Below are positions 15,804 through 24,573 of a DNA stretch of 25,239 nt, piece by piece (position 1 is the stretch's first letter; each line of letters opens with the position of its first letter). The stretch lies in the NCBI GenBank assembly GCA_015655035.1, contig JAATFS010000441.1, positions 1 to 25,239 of the forward strand. Direction: 5' to 3'. Both the position numbers and the translations under genes were made by a program. The DNA is from Lysobacterales bacterium. GTDB lineage: Bacteria; Pseudomonadota; Gammaproteobacteria; Xanthomonadales; Xanthomonadaceae. The notes beneath the pieces were generated by a model. The model was not told the DNA's origin and did not search any database. It saw only the letters and a list, made by a program, of their open reading frames with translations.

Positions 15804-16849
15804 CGGTTTTCCTGTTGCAGGGAATCAGGGGCGCCAGCAGTGGTCGCATGACCCTGCGCGTGCGCGGGTGATACCGCTTGCGGCGGCGCCAGCAGGCGGA
15901 TGATGTTGCCTTGGCGCTCGATCACCAGGCCCAGGCTAAGCGCCACGCTGTGGGCGAAGCCCGCCGGGTCGGTGGCCGAGTACAAGCCCATGATACGGCG
16001 CCCGCCGATACGTGGATCTTCGATGACGATACGTGTGTCGCTGTAGCGCAGGAACTGCGCGGCAGCCACCGACAAGGTGTCGCCATTGAACGCCAGCATG
16101 CCGTCGCGCCAGGCCAACGCCTGGCCTACGTCGGCCTGCTGCAACGGCTCCACGCGGATGCCGCGACCACGGTCGGAGAGAGCGCGGTGGTTGGCTACCA
16201 GGCGTGCCGGCGCGACACCGCCGCCGGTGTCGGCCACGTCCACCGTGCCTTCGCGCACCAGCACCTCCACGGCACTGTGGCGGCGCTGCAACAGGCTCAC
16301 CGCAAAACTGGTACCGATCGCGGTGACCGAGGTATCGGCTGCGCGCACGATGAAGGGACGCTGGCGATCCTTGGCCACATCGAACAATGCCTCGCCGCGA
16401 AGCAGCGAAAGGTCGCGGCGATCGCGGCGGTATTGCACCCGGACCAGCGTGTCCGAATCCAGGGTGAGCGCCGAGCCATCGTCCAATGCCACCCGCAGCA
16501 CCTCTCCCCGGCCCGTGCTGTACTCGTGCATATCCGCATCCAGCCGCTGCAAGCCCAGTCCCGCCAGCGACAGCACTGCCGCCAGCCCCACGCTCCAGCC
16601 CAGTACCCGCCGTGCCACACGCCGCGGCGCGGGCATCGCGGCAACCGGCACCGCCGGCGCCAGTGCGCGGGCGCGCGCAGTCCGCGCGAACACCGCATGG
16701 GCACGCGCATAGGCGCCGAAATGGCGCGGATCGGCGGCCAGCCAGGCATCGCGCGCGGCCCGTTCGCTCGCCGCCAGCGCTGCCCGGTCCTCGCGTGCAA
16801 CCCACTGCGCGGCCAGGTCGTCGATGTCGTGTTTATCGTCTGCGTGCAT
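15800..16849 (-). CDS. FecR-family anti-sigma factor
   Basis: A 349-aa single-pass inner-membrane regulator. The cytoplasmic N-terminus (about 5-55, DLAAQWVAREDRAAL through DAWLAADPRHFGAYARAHAVF) is the DUF4880 segment that binds the sigma factor. A membrane helix runs about 82-101. The periplasmic FecR domain (about 110-205) has YSTGRGEVLRVALDDGSALTLDSDT and FDVAKDRQRPFIVRAADTSVTAIGTSF. The C-terminal part (about 245-320) resembles the STN-like domain that contacts the receptor's signalling domain. It overlaps the sigma-factor gene by 17 nt and the next gene by 4 nt. It should hold the sigma factor inactive until the receptor reports ligand. Confidence 0.93.
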   Translation of the reverse strand: MHADDKHDIDDLAAQWVAREDRAALAASERAARDAWLAADPRHFGAYARAHAVFARTARARALAPAVPVAAMPAPRRVARRVLGWSVGLAAVLSLAGLGLQRLDADMHEYSTGRGEVLRVALDDGSALTLDSDTLVRVQYRRDRRDLSLLRGEALFDVAKDRQRPFIVRAADTSVTAIGTSFAVSLLQRRHSAVEVLVREGTVDVADTGGGVAPARLVANHRALSDRGRGIRVEPLQQADVGQALAWRDGMLAFNGDTLSVAAAQFLRYSDTRIVIEDPRIGGRRIMGLYSATDPAGFAHSVALSLGLVIERQGNIIRLLAPPQAVSPAHAQGHATTAGAPDSLQQENR

Positions 16850-17420
16850 GTTGCCGGTCCCTCAGCGCCCTAGCGCCCACTTGCGTGCCGTCCATTCCGG
16901 CCTCCGTCTTCATTGCGTCCATCAACAACCTGATGCCCTTGCAGACATGTTTCTCTACCGTGTTCTCGCTGATGCGCATGCGCTCGGCAATCTCACGTTG
17001 CGAGCAGCCTTCCACCCGCCGCAGCAGGAATGCCTGTCGGCATTTGTCGGGCAATTGCCCGATCAACTCCCACACCCGCCACAGTTCCTGCCGCGAGCTG
17101 GCCCGTTGCTCCGGCGAGGCATCCTCGCCGGGCAGCTGCAGTTGCTCGATGTCGGCCATCGCCTCGATCGACACCACCTGCGCCCGCCGCAGCTGCTGCA
17201 ACACCACCGATTGCGCCACCGTATACAGATAAGCGCGCGGCTGGCGCACGTGCGAGACGTCGGGAAGCCCGGCCAGGATCGCGTAGGTCTCCTGCACCAC
17301 GTCCTCCACGTCCTGGCGCAGCGGCACCCGCCGCGCCAACCAGTAGCGCAAATCCGGCTCGAACGGCAGCACATGCTCGGCCAGCCAGGCGGCACGACCG
17401 AATGGCAATGCGGTGCTCAT
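16833..17420 (-). CDS. ECF sigma factor, FecI-like
   Basis: A 195-aa extracytoplasmic-function sigma factor. Region 2 occupies about 19-82, with EDVVQETYAILAG and RQPRAYLYTVAQSVVLQQLRR. Region 4 occupies about 115-166, with LPDKCRQAFLLRRVEGCSQREIAERMRISENTVEKHV as the -35-binding helix-turn-helix. This is the standard FecI layout without extra domains. AGAAGG precedes the ATG. It follows the transducer gene after 49 nt and overlaps fecR. It is expected to transcribe the whole unit from in front of the receptor gene. I could not identify its promoter motif with confidence. Despite the name, nothing here points to iron. Confidence 0.93.
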   Translation of the reverse strand: MSTALPFGRAAWLAEHVLPFEPDLRYWLARRVPLRQDVEDVVQETYAILAGLPDVSHVRQPRAYLYTVAQSVVLQQLRRAQVVSIEAMADIEQLQLPGEDASPEQRASSRQELWRVWELIGQLPDKCRQAFLLRRVEGCSQREIAERMRISENTVEKHVCKGIRLLMDAMKTEAGMDGTQVGARALRDRQHARRR

Positions 17421-17469
17421 ACCGCCTTCTTCCGGCCAAGGCCATCCCGCAGCAGCGGCAGTACCGCCA

Positions 17470-20400
17470 TCAGAACGCCTTGGTCACGTTGAGGTACCAG
17501 TAGCGCGGATACGGCTGGTACACCGAGGAGACGTAGCCATAGCTATCCGACGAGATCGGCGGGCGACGCCCTCCCAGGTTGTTCACTCCCAGCTTGACCG
17601 AGAGCCCGCCATACCAGCTCGCATCGCCAAGATCGTATTTGACGAAAGCATTGCCCAGCATCTGCGCCTTCACCTGCCAGTAGTTGCCTTCGTCGTCGCT
17701 CAGGCCTGTATCGATGAAACGGCCGACATAGCGGGCACTGCCACCGACAGTGAATCCACGATGGCTCCAGGTCAGCGTCGCCGAGCCCTTCCACTCCGGC
17801 TTGCCGTCCTGGCCAATCAGATTGCCGCCGCCAGCGATGTAAGTGGAGGCATCGATGACGCCGGCATCGCGCGCGGCGATCAGCACCGCGATATCGGGCG
17901 AGACATCGCGATAGAACTCGATCAAACGAGTGGCATCGATCGCCAGGTTGAAACGGCCGTAGCGCGTCTGCGGCGATCTCCAGTTGAAGCCGAAATCCAC
18001 ACCGCGCACGGTCTGCGGTTGCAGGTTGACGTACTGGTCGTTCACGTAGAGCACCCGCCCGGCCGGCGTCAGCCCGGTATTTTGGTAGCGGGCAATGTCG
18101 TCGAGCGTGGCCTCGGCGCGTACCACGTTGGGATTGCTCGAGCCCTGCATCCGCAACGCGTAGTCCAGGATCAACGCATTGCCCTCGCCAAACAGGCCGA
18201 TGATGTCCTGCTGCTGGTACCTGTAATAGTCCATCGACAAGGTGAAGCGGCCGAATTGCTCGGGAATGAAGCGCGGCCGCCAAACCGCGCCAGCACTGAA
18301 ATTCTCAGAGGTTTCCGGCTTCAGGTCGGGATTGCCGGCACGGCGCGCCGAGGTCGAAGCGCTGCGCGAGCAGTCGGAGAAGCTTTCGATGTCGGCGCTG
18401 CGCAGGTCGGCCTCGCACTGGATGTAGTCGGTGCGGCTGTTGGAGCGGGTGATCACCGAGGCGTTCACCTGCTCCAGGTTCGGCGCGCGGAAGCCCTTGG
18501 CCCAGGAGGTGCGCAGACTGAAGCCATCGAACAGTTCCCAACCCAGCGCCACCTTGGGCTTGGCCACGCTGCCGAAGTCGTCGTAATGCTCGGCGCGTCC
18601 CGCGACCTGCAAGTCCAGCGCGCGCACCAGCGGCACTTCCATCGCCGGCGCCACCAGCGGCACCGACACCTCGGCAAACAGGCCACTCACGGTGCGCTCA
18701 CCATAGGTGTCCGGGTTCGGGCTGACGCCGTACATATCGCTGTCGTAGGTGGTGCCGGTGATGCTGTCGGTATAGGTCAGGGTGCCATCCACGCGCTGGT
18801 CGCGATTGTCGCGCTGGGTTTCCTTGCGCACTTCCAGGCCGGCGGCCATGCCGATGTCACCGGCCCAGCTCGACAACAGGTCCGGACGCGACACCTTGAG
18901 GTCCCAAAGCGCCAGCGTGGTTTCGGTCTTGCGCGTGACCTTCACAAAGAAATCGTCGAGCGCCTGGCTGTCGTTGCAGCCGCCGCAGAACGGGTTGTAG
19001 GCGCTGCTGCTGTTGTCGGCCAGGGCCTGCTGCAACAAGGTCATGCTCACCGCATCCTGCTCGTCGCGCACCTTCGCCGATGAGTACAGCAGTGCGCTCT
19101 CCCAGTCGAAACCCAGCGCTTGCCCGCGCAGCCCCACCAGGCCACGCAATTGCGTGTTGCTCACCTCGATCCGGGTGGGCCGCTCGAAGGCATAGCTGGA
19201 AATGGTCACCGGCAAGCCATCGGTGGAAAGGTTCAAGCCGGACAGCCGATTCAGATTGAGCGTGCCGTCGGCCAGGTAGCTGGCACCGAACGGATTCCAG
19301 TAGTTGGAAGCCGGCACCGTCACCGGCAGCGAGCTGATGCTGTTGACCGGGCTCTGCAAGCTGCTCGACTCGGACCGGTACAGCCCCAGTTCGCTGAAGA
19401 AGGTGACGCCGTTGTCCAGCTCGTACTTGGACGTCAGGAACAGGTTGAGCCTGTGCACGTCCGGCCGCACCGACAGCGGCCAACGCGCCTGCGCATCCGC
19501 GCGCAGGTTGCGGTCATCCCCCGAGTTGGCCTTGGAACCGGTACCGATGCATAGCCCCTCGGCGATGTCGCTGGCGCAGGCGGCATTGCTGTCTGGCTGC
19601 ACGTGGAAGGCACCAGCCACGCTGGTGATCGCGCTGCCGTTGCGCGTCACCCGGGCGCCGGCGCTGAAGTTGCCCCAGCTGCTGGTGGTGTTGCGGTTAT
19701 CCAGCGTGCTGTAGCCCTCGAACTCAGTGCCCGCGAAATCCGTCCGGCGGTCGGCGCTGCGCGTCCAGTCCTGGTCCAGCGAGTTCAAGCCGGTGGTCTG
19801 GTAGTAACTGAAGGCCAACGAGACATTGCCGCGCAGATCCCTGCTGTTCCTGCCCACCAGGCCGCTGACGCGGAAGTCGCGCTGGTCGGTGCCTTCGCCC
19901 ACCCCGCGCTGCACGCTGACATTGCCGCCATCCACGTCGTCACGCAGCACGTTGTTGACCACGCCGGCCACCGCATCGGTGCCGTAGATCGCCGCCGCAC
20001 CGTCCAGCAGCACCTCCACCCGCGACAGGTTGTCCACTGGGATGGCATTGGCATTGTAGGTCAGCACCGGCACCAACTGGTCGTCGGCCTGGCTGGTCGG
20101 ATGCACCACGGTACGCCGGCCGTTGATCAGCACCAGCGTGTTGCCCACGCCCAGGCCACGCAGGTTGATCGAGGCAATGTCACCGCGCGCGTAGTTGGAG
20201 CTGTTGCCACCGTTGGCGCCACTGAAGCTCACATCGCCCATCTGCGGGATCGCCCGGTAGAGGTCGTCGCCGGACACCGCGCCGATGGCCTCGATCTGTT
20301 GCGCATCCAGCGTGGTGACCGGCAGCAACGTCGAGGCGTTGGCGCCCTTGATCTGGCTGCCCACCACGGTCACCTGGTCGAGCGTACTGACCTCCTGCGC

Positions 20401-20826
20401 CGACTCAGAAACCGATGCCGCCACGGCAGCAGCCGGCTCCGCCACGGCCGCCTGCGCCGGGCCCATCCCGATCAACCCCGCGCGCGAGGCCAGCAACGGC
20501 CCGTTGGCGCGCAACGTGATGGTGCGGCCGTCGTCGGCGGCTACCGCCAGCCCGGTGCCGGCGAGCAGTCGATGCAACGCCTGCCGGGTGGGCATCTGTC
20601 CCTTCAGTGCATCCACCCGGATCTGTTGGCCGCGCCCTTCGTTCGCTGGCGCGATGACCTGGATCCCGGCTTGCCGCGCGAATACCGGCAGCACCTCCTC
20701 GATGCGGCCGGCCTCGATATCGAAGCGGGCCTGCTGCGCGAACGCCGGCAGGGCCAGGCAGAGTGTCGCGGCGGTCAGGCACTGGCGAATGGCCCGGGTC
20801 AAGGGCGGCAGCTTGGATGGACGCAT
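17470..20826 (-). CDS. TonB-dependent transducer with STN signalling domain
   Basis: A large 1118-aa outer-membrane receptor. A signal peptide (1-31, LCLALPAFAQQ) is followed by an STN domain (about 33-107, FDIEAGRIEEVLPVFARQAGI, MPTRQALHRLLAGTGLAV), the periplasmic module that talks to FecR proteins. After an Ala-rich linker comes the TonB box DQVTVVG (150-156), then the plug (INLRGLGVGNTLVLINGRR, VEVLLDGAAAIYGTDAVAGVVN). The long barrel has the usual SWAKGFRAPNLEQ and NPDLKPETSENFSAG segments and ends in Phe, the outer-membrane assembly signal. An outer loop contains a CGGC pair. The plug style resembles receptors of the oligopeptide/sugar type more than siderophore receptors, an impression only. 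As the first gene of a unit with sigma factor, anti-sigma factor and two hydrolases, it probably senses and imports what those hydrolases cut. Confidence 0.94.
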   Translation of the reverse strand: MRPSKLPPLTRAIRQCLTAATLCLALPAFAQQARFDIEAGRIEEVLPVFARQAGIQVIAPANEGRGQQIRVDALKGQMPTRQALHRLLAGTGLAVAADDGRTITLRANGPLLASRAGLIGMGPAQAAVAEPAAAVAASVSESAQEVSTLDQVTVVGSQIKGANASTLLPVTTLDAQQIEAIGAVSGDDLYRAIPQMGDVSFSGANGGNSSNYARGDIASINLRGLGVGNTLVLINGRRTVVHPTSQADDQLVPVLTYNANAIPVDNLSRVEVLLDGAAAIYGTDAVAGVVNNVLRDDVDGGNVSVQRGVGEGTDQRDFRVSGLVGRNSRDLRGNVSLAFSYYQTTGLNSLDQDWTRSADRRTDFAGTEFEGYSTLDNRNTTSSWGNFSAGARVTRNGSAITSVAGAFHVQPDSNAACASDIAEGLCIGTGSKANSGDDRNLRADAQARWPLSVRPDVHRLNLFLTSKYELDNGVTFFSELGLYRSESSSLQSPVNSISSLPVTVPASNYWNPFGASYLADGTLNLNRLSGLNLSTDGLPVTISSYAFERPTRIEVSNTQLRGLVGLRGQALGFDWESALLYSSAKVRDEQDAVSMTLLQQALADNSSSAYNPFCGGCNDSQALDDFFVKVTRKTETTLALWDLKVSRPDLLSSWAGDIGMAAGLEVRKETQRDNRDQRVDGTLTYTDSITGTTYDSDMYGVSPNPDTYGERTVSGLFAEVSVPLVAPAMEVPLVRALDLQVAGRAEHYDDFGSVAKPKVALGWELFDGFSLRTSWAKGFRAPNLEQVNASVITRSNSRTDYIQCEADLRSADIESFSDCSRSASTSARRAGNPDLKPETSENFSAGAVWRPRFIPEQFGRFTLSMDYYRYQQQDIIGLFGEGNALILDYALRMQGSSNPNVVRAEATLDDIARYQNTGLTPAGRVLYVNDQYVNLQPQTVRGVDFGFNWRSPQTRYGRFNLAIDATRLIEFYRDVSPDIAVLIAARDAGVIDASTYIAGGGNLIGQDGKPEWKGSATLTWSHRGFTVGGSARYVGRFIDTGLSDDEGNYWQVKAQMLGNAFVKYDLGDASWYGGLSVKLGVNNLGGRRPPISSDSYGYVSSVYQPYPRYWYLNVTKAF

Positions 20827-21050
20827 TGAATCTTTTTCCCCATTGCGAATTGTGGATGGAAGCGAAGCGGATTCCCTCAGTTGAAGTCAGATGCGCAAGC
20901 AGCCGGCTTCCGCCACTCCTACCCGCGTTTTTCACCTCGTGACCACAGCGGGGTCGAGCGCGCGGCTGGATCCGCCGTCCGGATTCCCGCTGCGATCCCC
21001 GTCATCCCCGCGGCGATCATCTGACGCGACGGCGCTCATGCGCCACCAAG
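20827..21050. other. Divergent intergenic region, receptor side
   Basis: About 220 nt upstream of the receptor gene and of the HNH gene control region. GGGGAAAAAG just before the receptor ATG (minus strand) is a purine-rich ribosome-binding candidate. No FecI-type promoter could be assigned with confidence. No gene is seen. Confidence 0.4.
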
Positions 21051-21079
21051 TACCCAAATCGTAACGATTCGGGTATAAG
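21051..21079 (+). promoter_or_regulatory. Palindromic operator overlapping -10 of the HNH gene
   Basis: TACCCAAATCG (21051-21061) and CGATTCGGGTA (21065-21075) are inverted repeats matching at 10 of 11 positions around a TAA centre. The right arm overlaps TATAAG (21074-21079), a good -10 hexamer. Initiation 6-8 nt downstream would fall within about 5 nt of the ATG at 21091, so the message would be leaderless or nearly so. The dyad probably binds a repressor. Confidence 0.5.
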
Positions 21080-21090
21080 CTGTTTTACCG

Positions 21091-21747
21091 ATGGAGACAG
21101 ACACAACAACGCTTGGTCTGATCAATGCGGGTGCTGGATCAGCCCCGTTCTCGTCCGCGTCGCCGTTGCTTTCGCCCTCGGCCAGCCCGGTGCGGCTGCT
21201 GTCGCTCGATGCGCACGGCCGGGTGCTCGACTGGATCAACTGGCAAGACGCCGCCTGCCTCTACGCTCGCGATGCTGTGTCCTGGACCCTTGGTGATCCC
21301 TGCCTGCATATCCATGGCGGCACCTCACGGCTCACCGGCGAGCGCAGCGTCATCGATCTGCACCCGATCATTGCCGCCCGCGGACATGCCCGCTCGCGCG
21401 CACTGGCGCCCACTCCGTCACTGAGCAATACCGCGCTATTCGCGCGGGATTCGCAGCTATGCCTGTATTGCGGCCAGCAGTTCAGTCGCGCCCACCTGAC
21501 CCGCGACCACGTAATGCCGATCTCCAAAGGCGGCCTCGATATCTGGGAAAACGTGGTCACCGCCTGCTTCCATTGCAACTCGCGCAAAGCCAACCGCACG
21601 CCGCAACAGGCCAGCATGCCGCTATTGGCCGTTCCCTACCGGCCGAGCTGGATCGAGCACCTGATCCTGTCCAATCGCAACATCCTGGCCGACCAGATGG
21701 CATTCCTGAAGGCCCAGCTGCCGAAGCGTTCCAAGCTCGCCGTCTAG
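21091..21747 (+). CDS. HNH endonuclease family protein
   Basis: A 218-aa protein with a canonical HNH nuclease core. Cys124-x2-Cys127 and Cys159-x2-Cys162 form the structural zinc site, and Asp139-His140 (RDHVMPISKGG), Asn154 (WENVVTAC) and Asn163 (HCNSRKANRT) form the catalytic beta-beta-alpha metal fold. The N-terminal part (LSLDAHGRVLDWINWQDAACLYARDAVSW) is the conserved extension of the widespread chromosomal HNH proteins that often sit near housekeeping genes. These are not part of a restriction system and their role is unclear. The first 34 or so residues are Ser/Ala-rich; a GTG at 21190 is an alternative start closer to the conserved region. No ribosome-binding site precedes 21091, but a -10 hexamer ends 11 nt before it, consistent with leaderless translation. 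Confidence 0.88.
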   Translation: METDTTTLGLINAGAGSAPFSSASPLLSPSASPVRLLSLDAHGRVLDWINWQDAACLYARDAVSWTLGDPCLHIHGGTSRLTGERSVIDLHPIIAARGHARSRALAPTPSLSNTALFARDSQLCLYCGQQFSRAHLTRDHVMPISKGGLDIWENVVTACFHCNSRKANRTPQQASMPLLAVPYRPSWIEHLILSNRNILADQMAFLKAQLPKRSKLAV

Positions 21748-21886
21748 GCGCAAACGCACTGCTGGCGGGCCTTTGCGCCAATCTGCACGGCTGCTGCACC
21801 ATCACCGCATACTGACACCTGAACCGGTTTGCTTGCCGGGCCTCCTTACGGGGGGGAAAATGCTTCCTCAGCTGACAGCCACGACG

Positions 21887-23797
21887 ATGATCGATCCCAC
21901 CCGCTATCCGCGCCTGGCGCGCATCCAAACTCCCGACGATCTGCGCACCTTCGGCGAAGACGAGCTCATCACGATCGCCGGCGAACTGCGCGCCTACCTG
22001 ATCGAATCGGTGGGCAAGAGCGGCGGCCACTTCGCCGCCGGCCTGGGCGTCATCGAACTCACCGTGGCATTGCACTATCTGTACCAGACCCCGGTGGACC
22101 AGGTGGTCTGGGATGTCGGCCACCAGACCTATCCGCACAAGATCCTCACTGGCCGCCGCGACCAGATCCACACGGTCAAGCAAAAGGACGGCGTGGCGCC
22201 ATTCCCCAAGCGTGAGGAAAGCATCTACGACACCTTCGGCGTCGGCCACTCATCCACGTCGATCTCGGCAGCGCTGGGCATGGCGATCGCGGCGCAACAG
22301 GCCGGCGACGAGCGCAAGGTCGTGGCGGTGATCGGCGACGGCGCGATGACCGCCGGCATGGTCTACGAGGCGCTGAACCACGCCGGCGGCATGGAGCCGG
22401 AGCCGAATCTGCTGGTGATCCTCAACGACAACCGCATGTCGATTTCCGAAGCGGTCGGCGGCCTGACCAAGATGCTCGGCCGTGCCACCGGCAGCCGCAC
22501 CCTCAACGCGATCCGCGAGGGCGGCAAGAAGATCCTGGGCGACAAGAAGAACAACCCCACCGCGCGCTTCGTGCGGCGCTGGGAAGAACACTGGAAAGGC
22601 ATGTTCGTGCCGTCCACGCTATTCGAGGAAATGGGCTTCCACTACACCGGGCCGATCGACGGCCATGACCTGCCTGCGCTGCTGTCCACGCTGAAGACGC
22701 TGAAGGGCTCCAAGGGCCCCAAGCTGCTGCACGTGATCACCACCAAGGGTAAGGGCTACGAACTGGCCGAGAGCGACCAGATCGGCTATCACGCCGTCGG
22801 CCCATTCGATCCCAGCAAGGGTCTGATTGCCAAGTCCGGCGTAAAGAAGCCCACCTACACCGATATCTTCAGCGACTGGGTGTGCGACATGGCGGCCGCC
22901 AACCCCAAGCTGCTGGTGATCACGCCAGCAATGCGCGAAGGCTCGGGGCTGGTACGTTTCAGCAAGGAATACCCCCAGCGCTATTTCGACGTCGCCATCG
23001 CCGAACAGCACGCCGTGACCCTGGCCGCCGGCATGGCGACCCAGGGCGCCAAGCCGGTCGTGGCGATCTATTCGACCTTCCTGCAACGTGGCTACGACCA
23101 ATTGGTCCACGACGTGGCGGTGCAGAAGCTGGACGTGCTGTTCGCGATCGATCGCGGCGGCGTGGTCGGCCCCGATGGTGCCACCCACGCCGGCAACCTG
23201 GATCTGAGCTTCCTGCGCTGCGTGCCGCACATGGTGGTGATGGCGCCGGCCGACGAGGCCGAGTGCCGGCAGATGCTCAGCACCGGCCTGCATTACCAAG
23301 GCCCGGCCGCCGTGCGCTATCCGCGCGGCACCGGTCCGGGCGTGGTCCCGGCGACCGCGCTGGACACGCTGCCGATCGGCAAGGCGCAGTTGCGCCAGGC
23401 TGGCTCGCAGCTGGCGTTGCTCGGCTTCGGCGCGACCGTGGAGGCGGCCGAACAGGTCGGCCGCGAGCTAGGCCTGAGCGTGGTCAACATGCGCTTCGTC
23501 AAGCCGCTCGACCGCGCCCTGCTGCTGGATCTGGCCAAGACCCACGAGGGCTTCGTCACCATCGAGGACAACGTGGTCGCCGGCGGCGCCGGCTCAGCCG
23601 TCGCCGAACTACTGAACGCCGAAGGGGTCGTGATGCCGATACTCCATCTCGGCCTGCCGGACCAGTTCCAGCACCACGCCAGCCGCGAGGACCTGCTCGC
23701 GGAAGCCGGGATCGACGCCGCCGGCATTCGTGCAGCCGTGCTGAAACGCTTTCCGCAGATCAAGGCCGGCAAGAGTCCACTGAGCGCGGCGAGCTGA
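21887..23797 (+). CDS. dxs: 1-deoxy-D-xylulose-5-phosphate synthase
   Basis: DXS condenses pyruvate and glyceraldehyde 3-phosphate to DXP, the first and flux-controlling step of the MEP isoprenoid pathway, using thiamine diphosphate. The 636-aa product compares with 620 in E. coli. Visible are SGGHFAAGLG with His48, GVGHSSTSIS with His121, the ThDP motif GDGAMTAG (150-157) through ILNDNRMSIS, and catalytic Glu373 in AIAEQHAVT. The transketolase C-terminal domain completes the protein. The start MIDPTRYPRLARIQTP aligns with the E. coli N-terminus, but an in-frame ATG at 21860 (27 nt upstream) is preceded by the purine run GGGGGGGAAA, a much better ribosome-binding site. The true start could therefore be 21860, giving 645 aa. 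It lies downstream of the HNH gene on the same strand. Confidence 0.97.
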   Translation: MIDPTRYPRLARIQTPDDLRTFGEDELITIAGELRAYLIESVGKSGGHFAAGLGVIELTVALHYLYQTPVDQVVWDVGHQTYPHKILTGRRDQIHTVKQKDGVAPFPKREESIYDTFGVGHSSTSISAALGMAIAAQQAGDERKVVAVIGDGAMTAGMVYEALNHAGGMEPEPNLLVILNDNRMSISEAVGGLTKMLGRATGSRTLNAIREGGKKILGDKKNNPTARFVRRWEEHWKGMFVPSTLFEEMGFHYTGPIDGHDLPALLSTLKTLKGSKGPKLLHVITTKGKGYELAESDQIGYHAVGPFDPSKGLIAKSGVKKPTYTDIFSDWVCDMAAANPKLLVITPAMREGSGLVRFSKEYPQRYFDVAIAEQHAVTLAAGMATQGAKPVVAIYSTFLQRGYDQLVHDVAVQKLDVLFAIDRGGVVGPDGATHAGNLDLSFLRCVPHMVVMAPADEAECRQMLSTGLHYQGPAAVRYPRGTGPGVVPATALDTLPIGKAQLRQAGSQLALLGFGATVEAAEQVGRELGLSVVNMRFVKPLDRALLLDLAKTHEGFVTIEDNVVAGGAGSAVAELLNAEGVVMPILHLGLPDQFQHHASREDLLAEAGIDAAGIRAAVLKRFPQIKAGKSPLSAAS

Positions 23798-23849
23798 AGC
23801 ACTGCCGCGCACGGATCGGCTCGCCTGGCAGCGCTGTCGCGAGATCAGC

Positions 23850-23875
23850 GCCCGCCCGCGAATCCGCTGGCGGGC
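23850..23875. terminator. Weak hairpin between dxs and the cupin gene
   Basis: GCCCGCC (23850-23856) and GGCGGGC (23869-23875) form a 7-bp GC-only stem with a 12-nt loop between convergent genes. Without a T-run on either strand it is only a possible transcript end. Confidence 0.3.
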
Positions 23876-23894
23876 CGCGAACCGCTGCACACCG

Positions 23895-24365
23895 TCAGTC
23901 GACCCACGCCCCAAGTGCACGCAACTGCGCCGCCACGGGCTGATCCTGGCCGGCCAGCTGGAACCCCTCCCAGACGAAGCCGGGCGACACCGTGCAGGCC
24001 ACCAGCGTGTACCGCCCCAATGGGCGCGCCGCCTGCCATACCCCCGCCGGGACCACGTGCATCGCGTCCCCGTCCTGCCCGGCGGCATCCAGCCGCAGCC
24101 GTCGAAGCACTTGCGAGTCCTCGTCGTACGTCAGCAATTCCAGCGCATCCCCCTGCTGCCAGTGCCAGCACTCATCGGCATCGACCCGATGCCAGCGACT
24201 GCACTCGCCCTGGGCCAAAAGGTAACGAATGGCGGTCAGCGCCGGTCGGTTGCTGTTGCCATGTGCCACCGAATGCGACGACGCATGGATTCTGCGGAAA
24301 TGGCCGCCCTCCGGATGCGGCGCCAGCTCCAGGGCCTGAATGAGATTGGCTGCGATGGGTTCCAT
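23895..24365 (-). CDS. Cupin-fold DUF985 protein
   Basis: A 156-aa single-domain cupin of the DUF985 family (yeast YML079w-like). Family signatures are in order: LAPHPEGGHFRR (15-25), TAIRYLLAQGE (44-54), WHRVDADECWHW (58-69) with the potential metal or ligand residues His59, Glu65 and His68, VVPAGVWQAA (104-113), and CTVSPGFVWEGFQL (124-137). Length is normal. Structures in this family show an empty or small-molecule-binding barrel and no agreed enzyme activity, so the function is unknown. It is convergent with dxs and lies just beyond the terminator of the tRNA-Pro remnant. Confidence 0.92.
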   Translation of the reverse strand: MEPIAANLIQALELAPHPEGGHFRRIHASSHSVAHGNSNRPALTAIRYLLAQGECSRWHRVDADECWHWQQGDALELLTYDEDSQVLRRLRLDAAGQDGDAMHVVPAGVWQAARPLGRYTLVACTVSPGFVWEGFQLAGQDQPVAAQLRALGAWVD

Positions 24366-24512
24366 CCGCCCATCTTAGGGCTAGACGACCACCGACTTGA
24401 GTATCTGAACGAGCAACGTTTTCGAGGACATCGCTGGCAGCGTGATACTCGGCAAGCATCGCCCGCCCCTATCACAGGCGCCACCGGTCGAAACGCAGGC
24501 AAACGGCAGACA

Positions 24513-24542
24513 ACAAAAAACCCCGGTTTCCCGAGGTTTCTT
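24513..24542 (-). terminator. Rho-independent terminator of the former tRNA-Pro gene
   Basis: On the minus strand ACCTCGG, loop GAAA, CCGGGGT (one T-G pair) is followed by TTTTT. It lies about 30 nt beyond the CCA of the tRNA-Pro 3' half, as expected for that gene's own terminator, so this side is the original chromosome. Confidence 0.8.
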
Positions 24543-24573
24543 GTTTTCCATGGCATGCCATGGAACGAGTGTT

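Noticed and set aside
12523..20826. An iron-siderophore uptake locus, suggested by FecI/FecR homology
   Set aside because: No siderophore, heme or iron-transport genes are linked; the downstream genes are amidases. FecI/FecR names denote the signalling mechanism only.
17413..20829. Long plus-strand frames opposite the TonB transducer
   Set aside because: Same GC-bias effect; the receptor on the minus strand is complete from signal peptide to terminal Phe.
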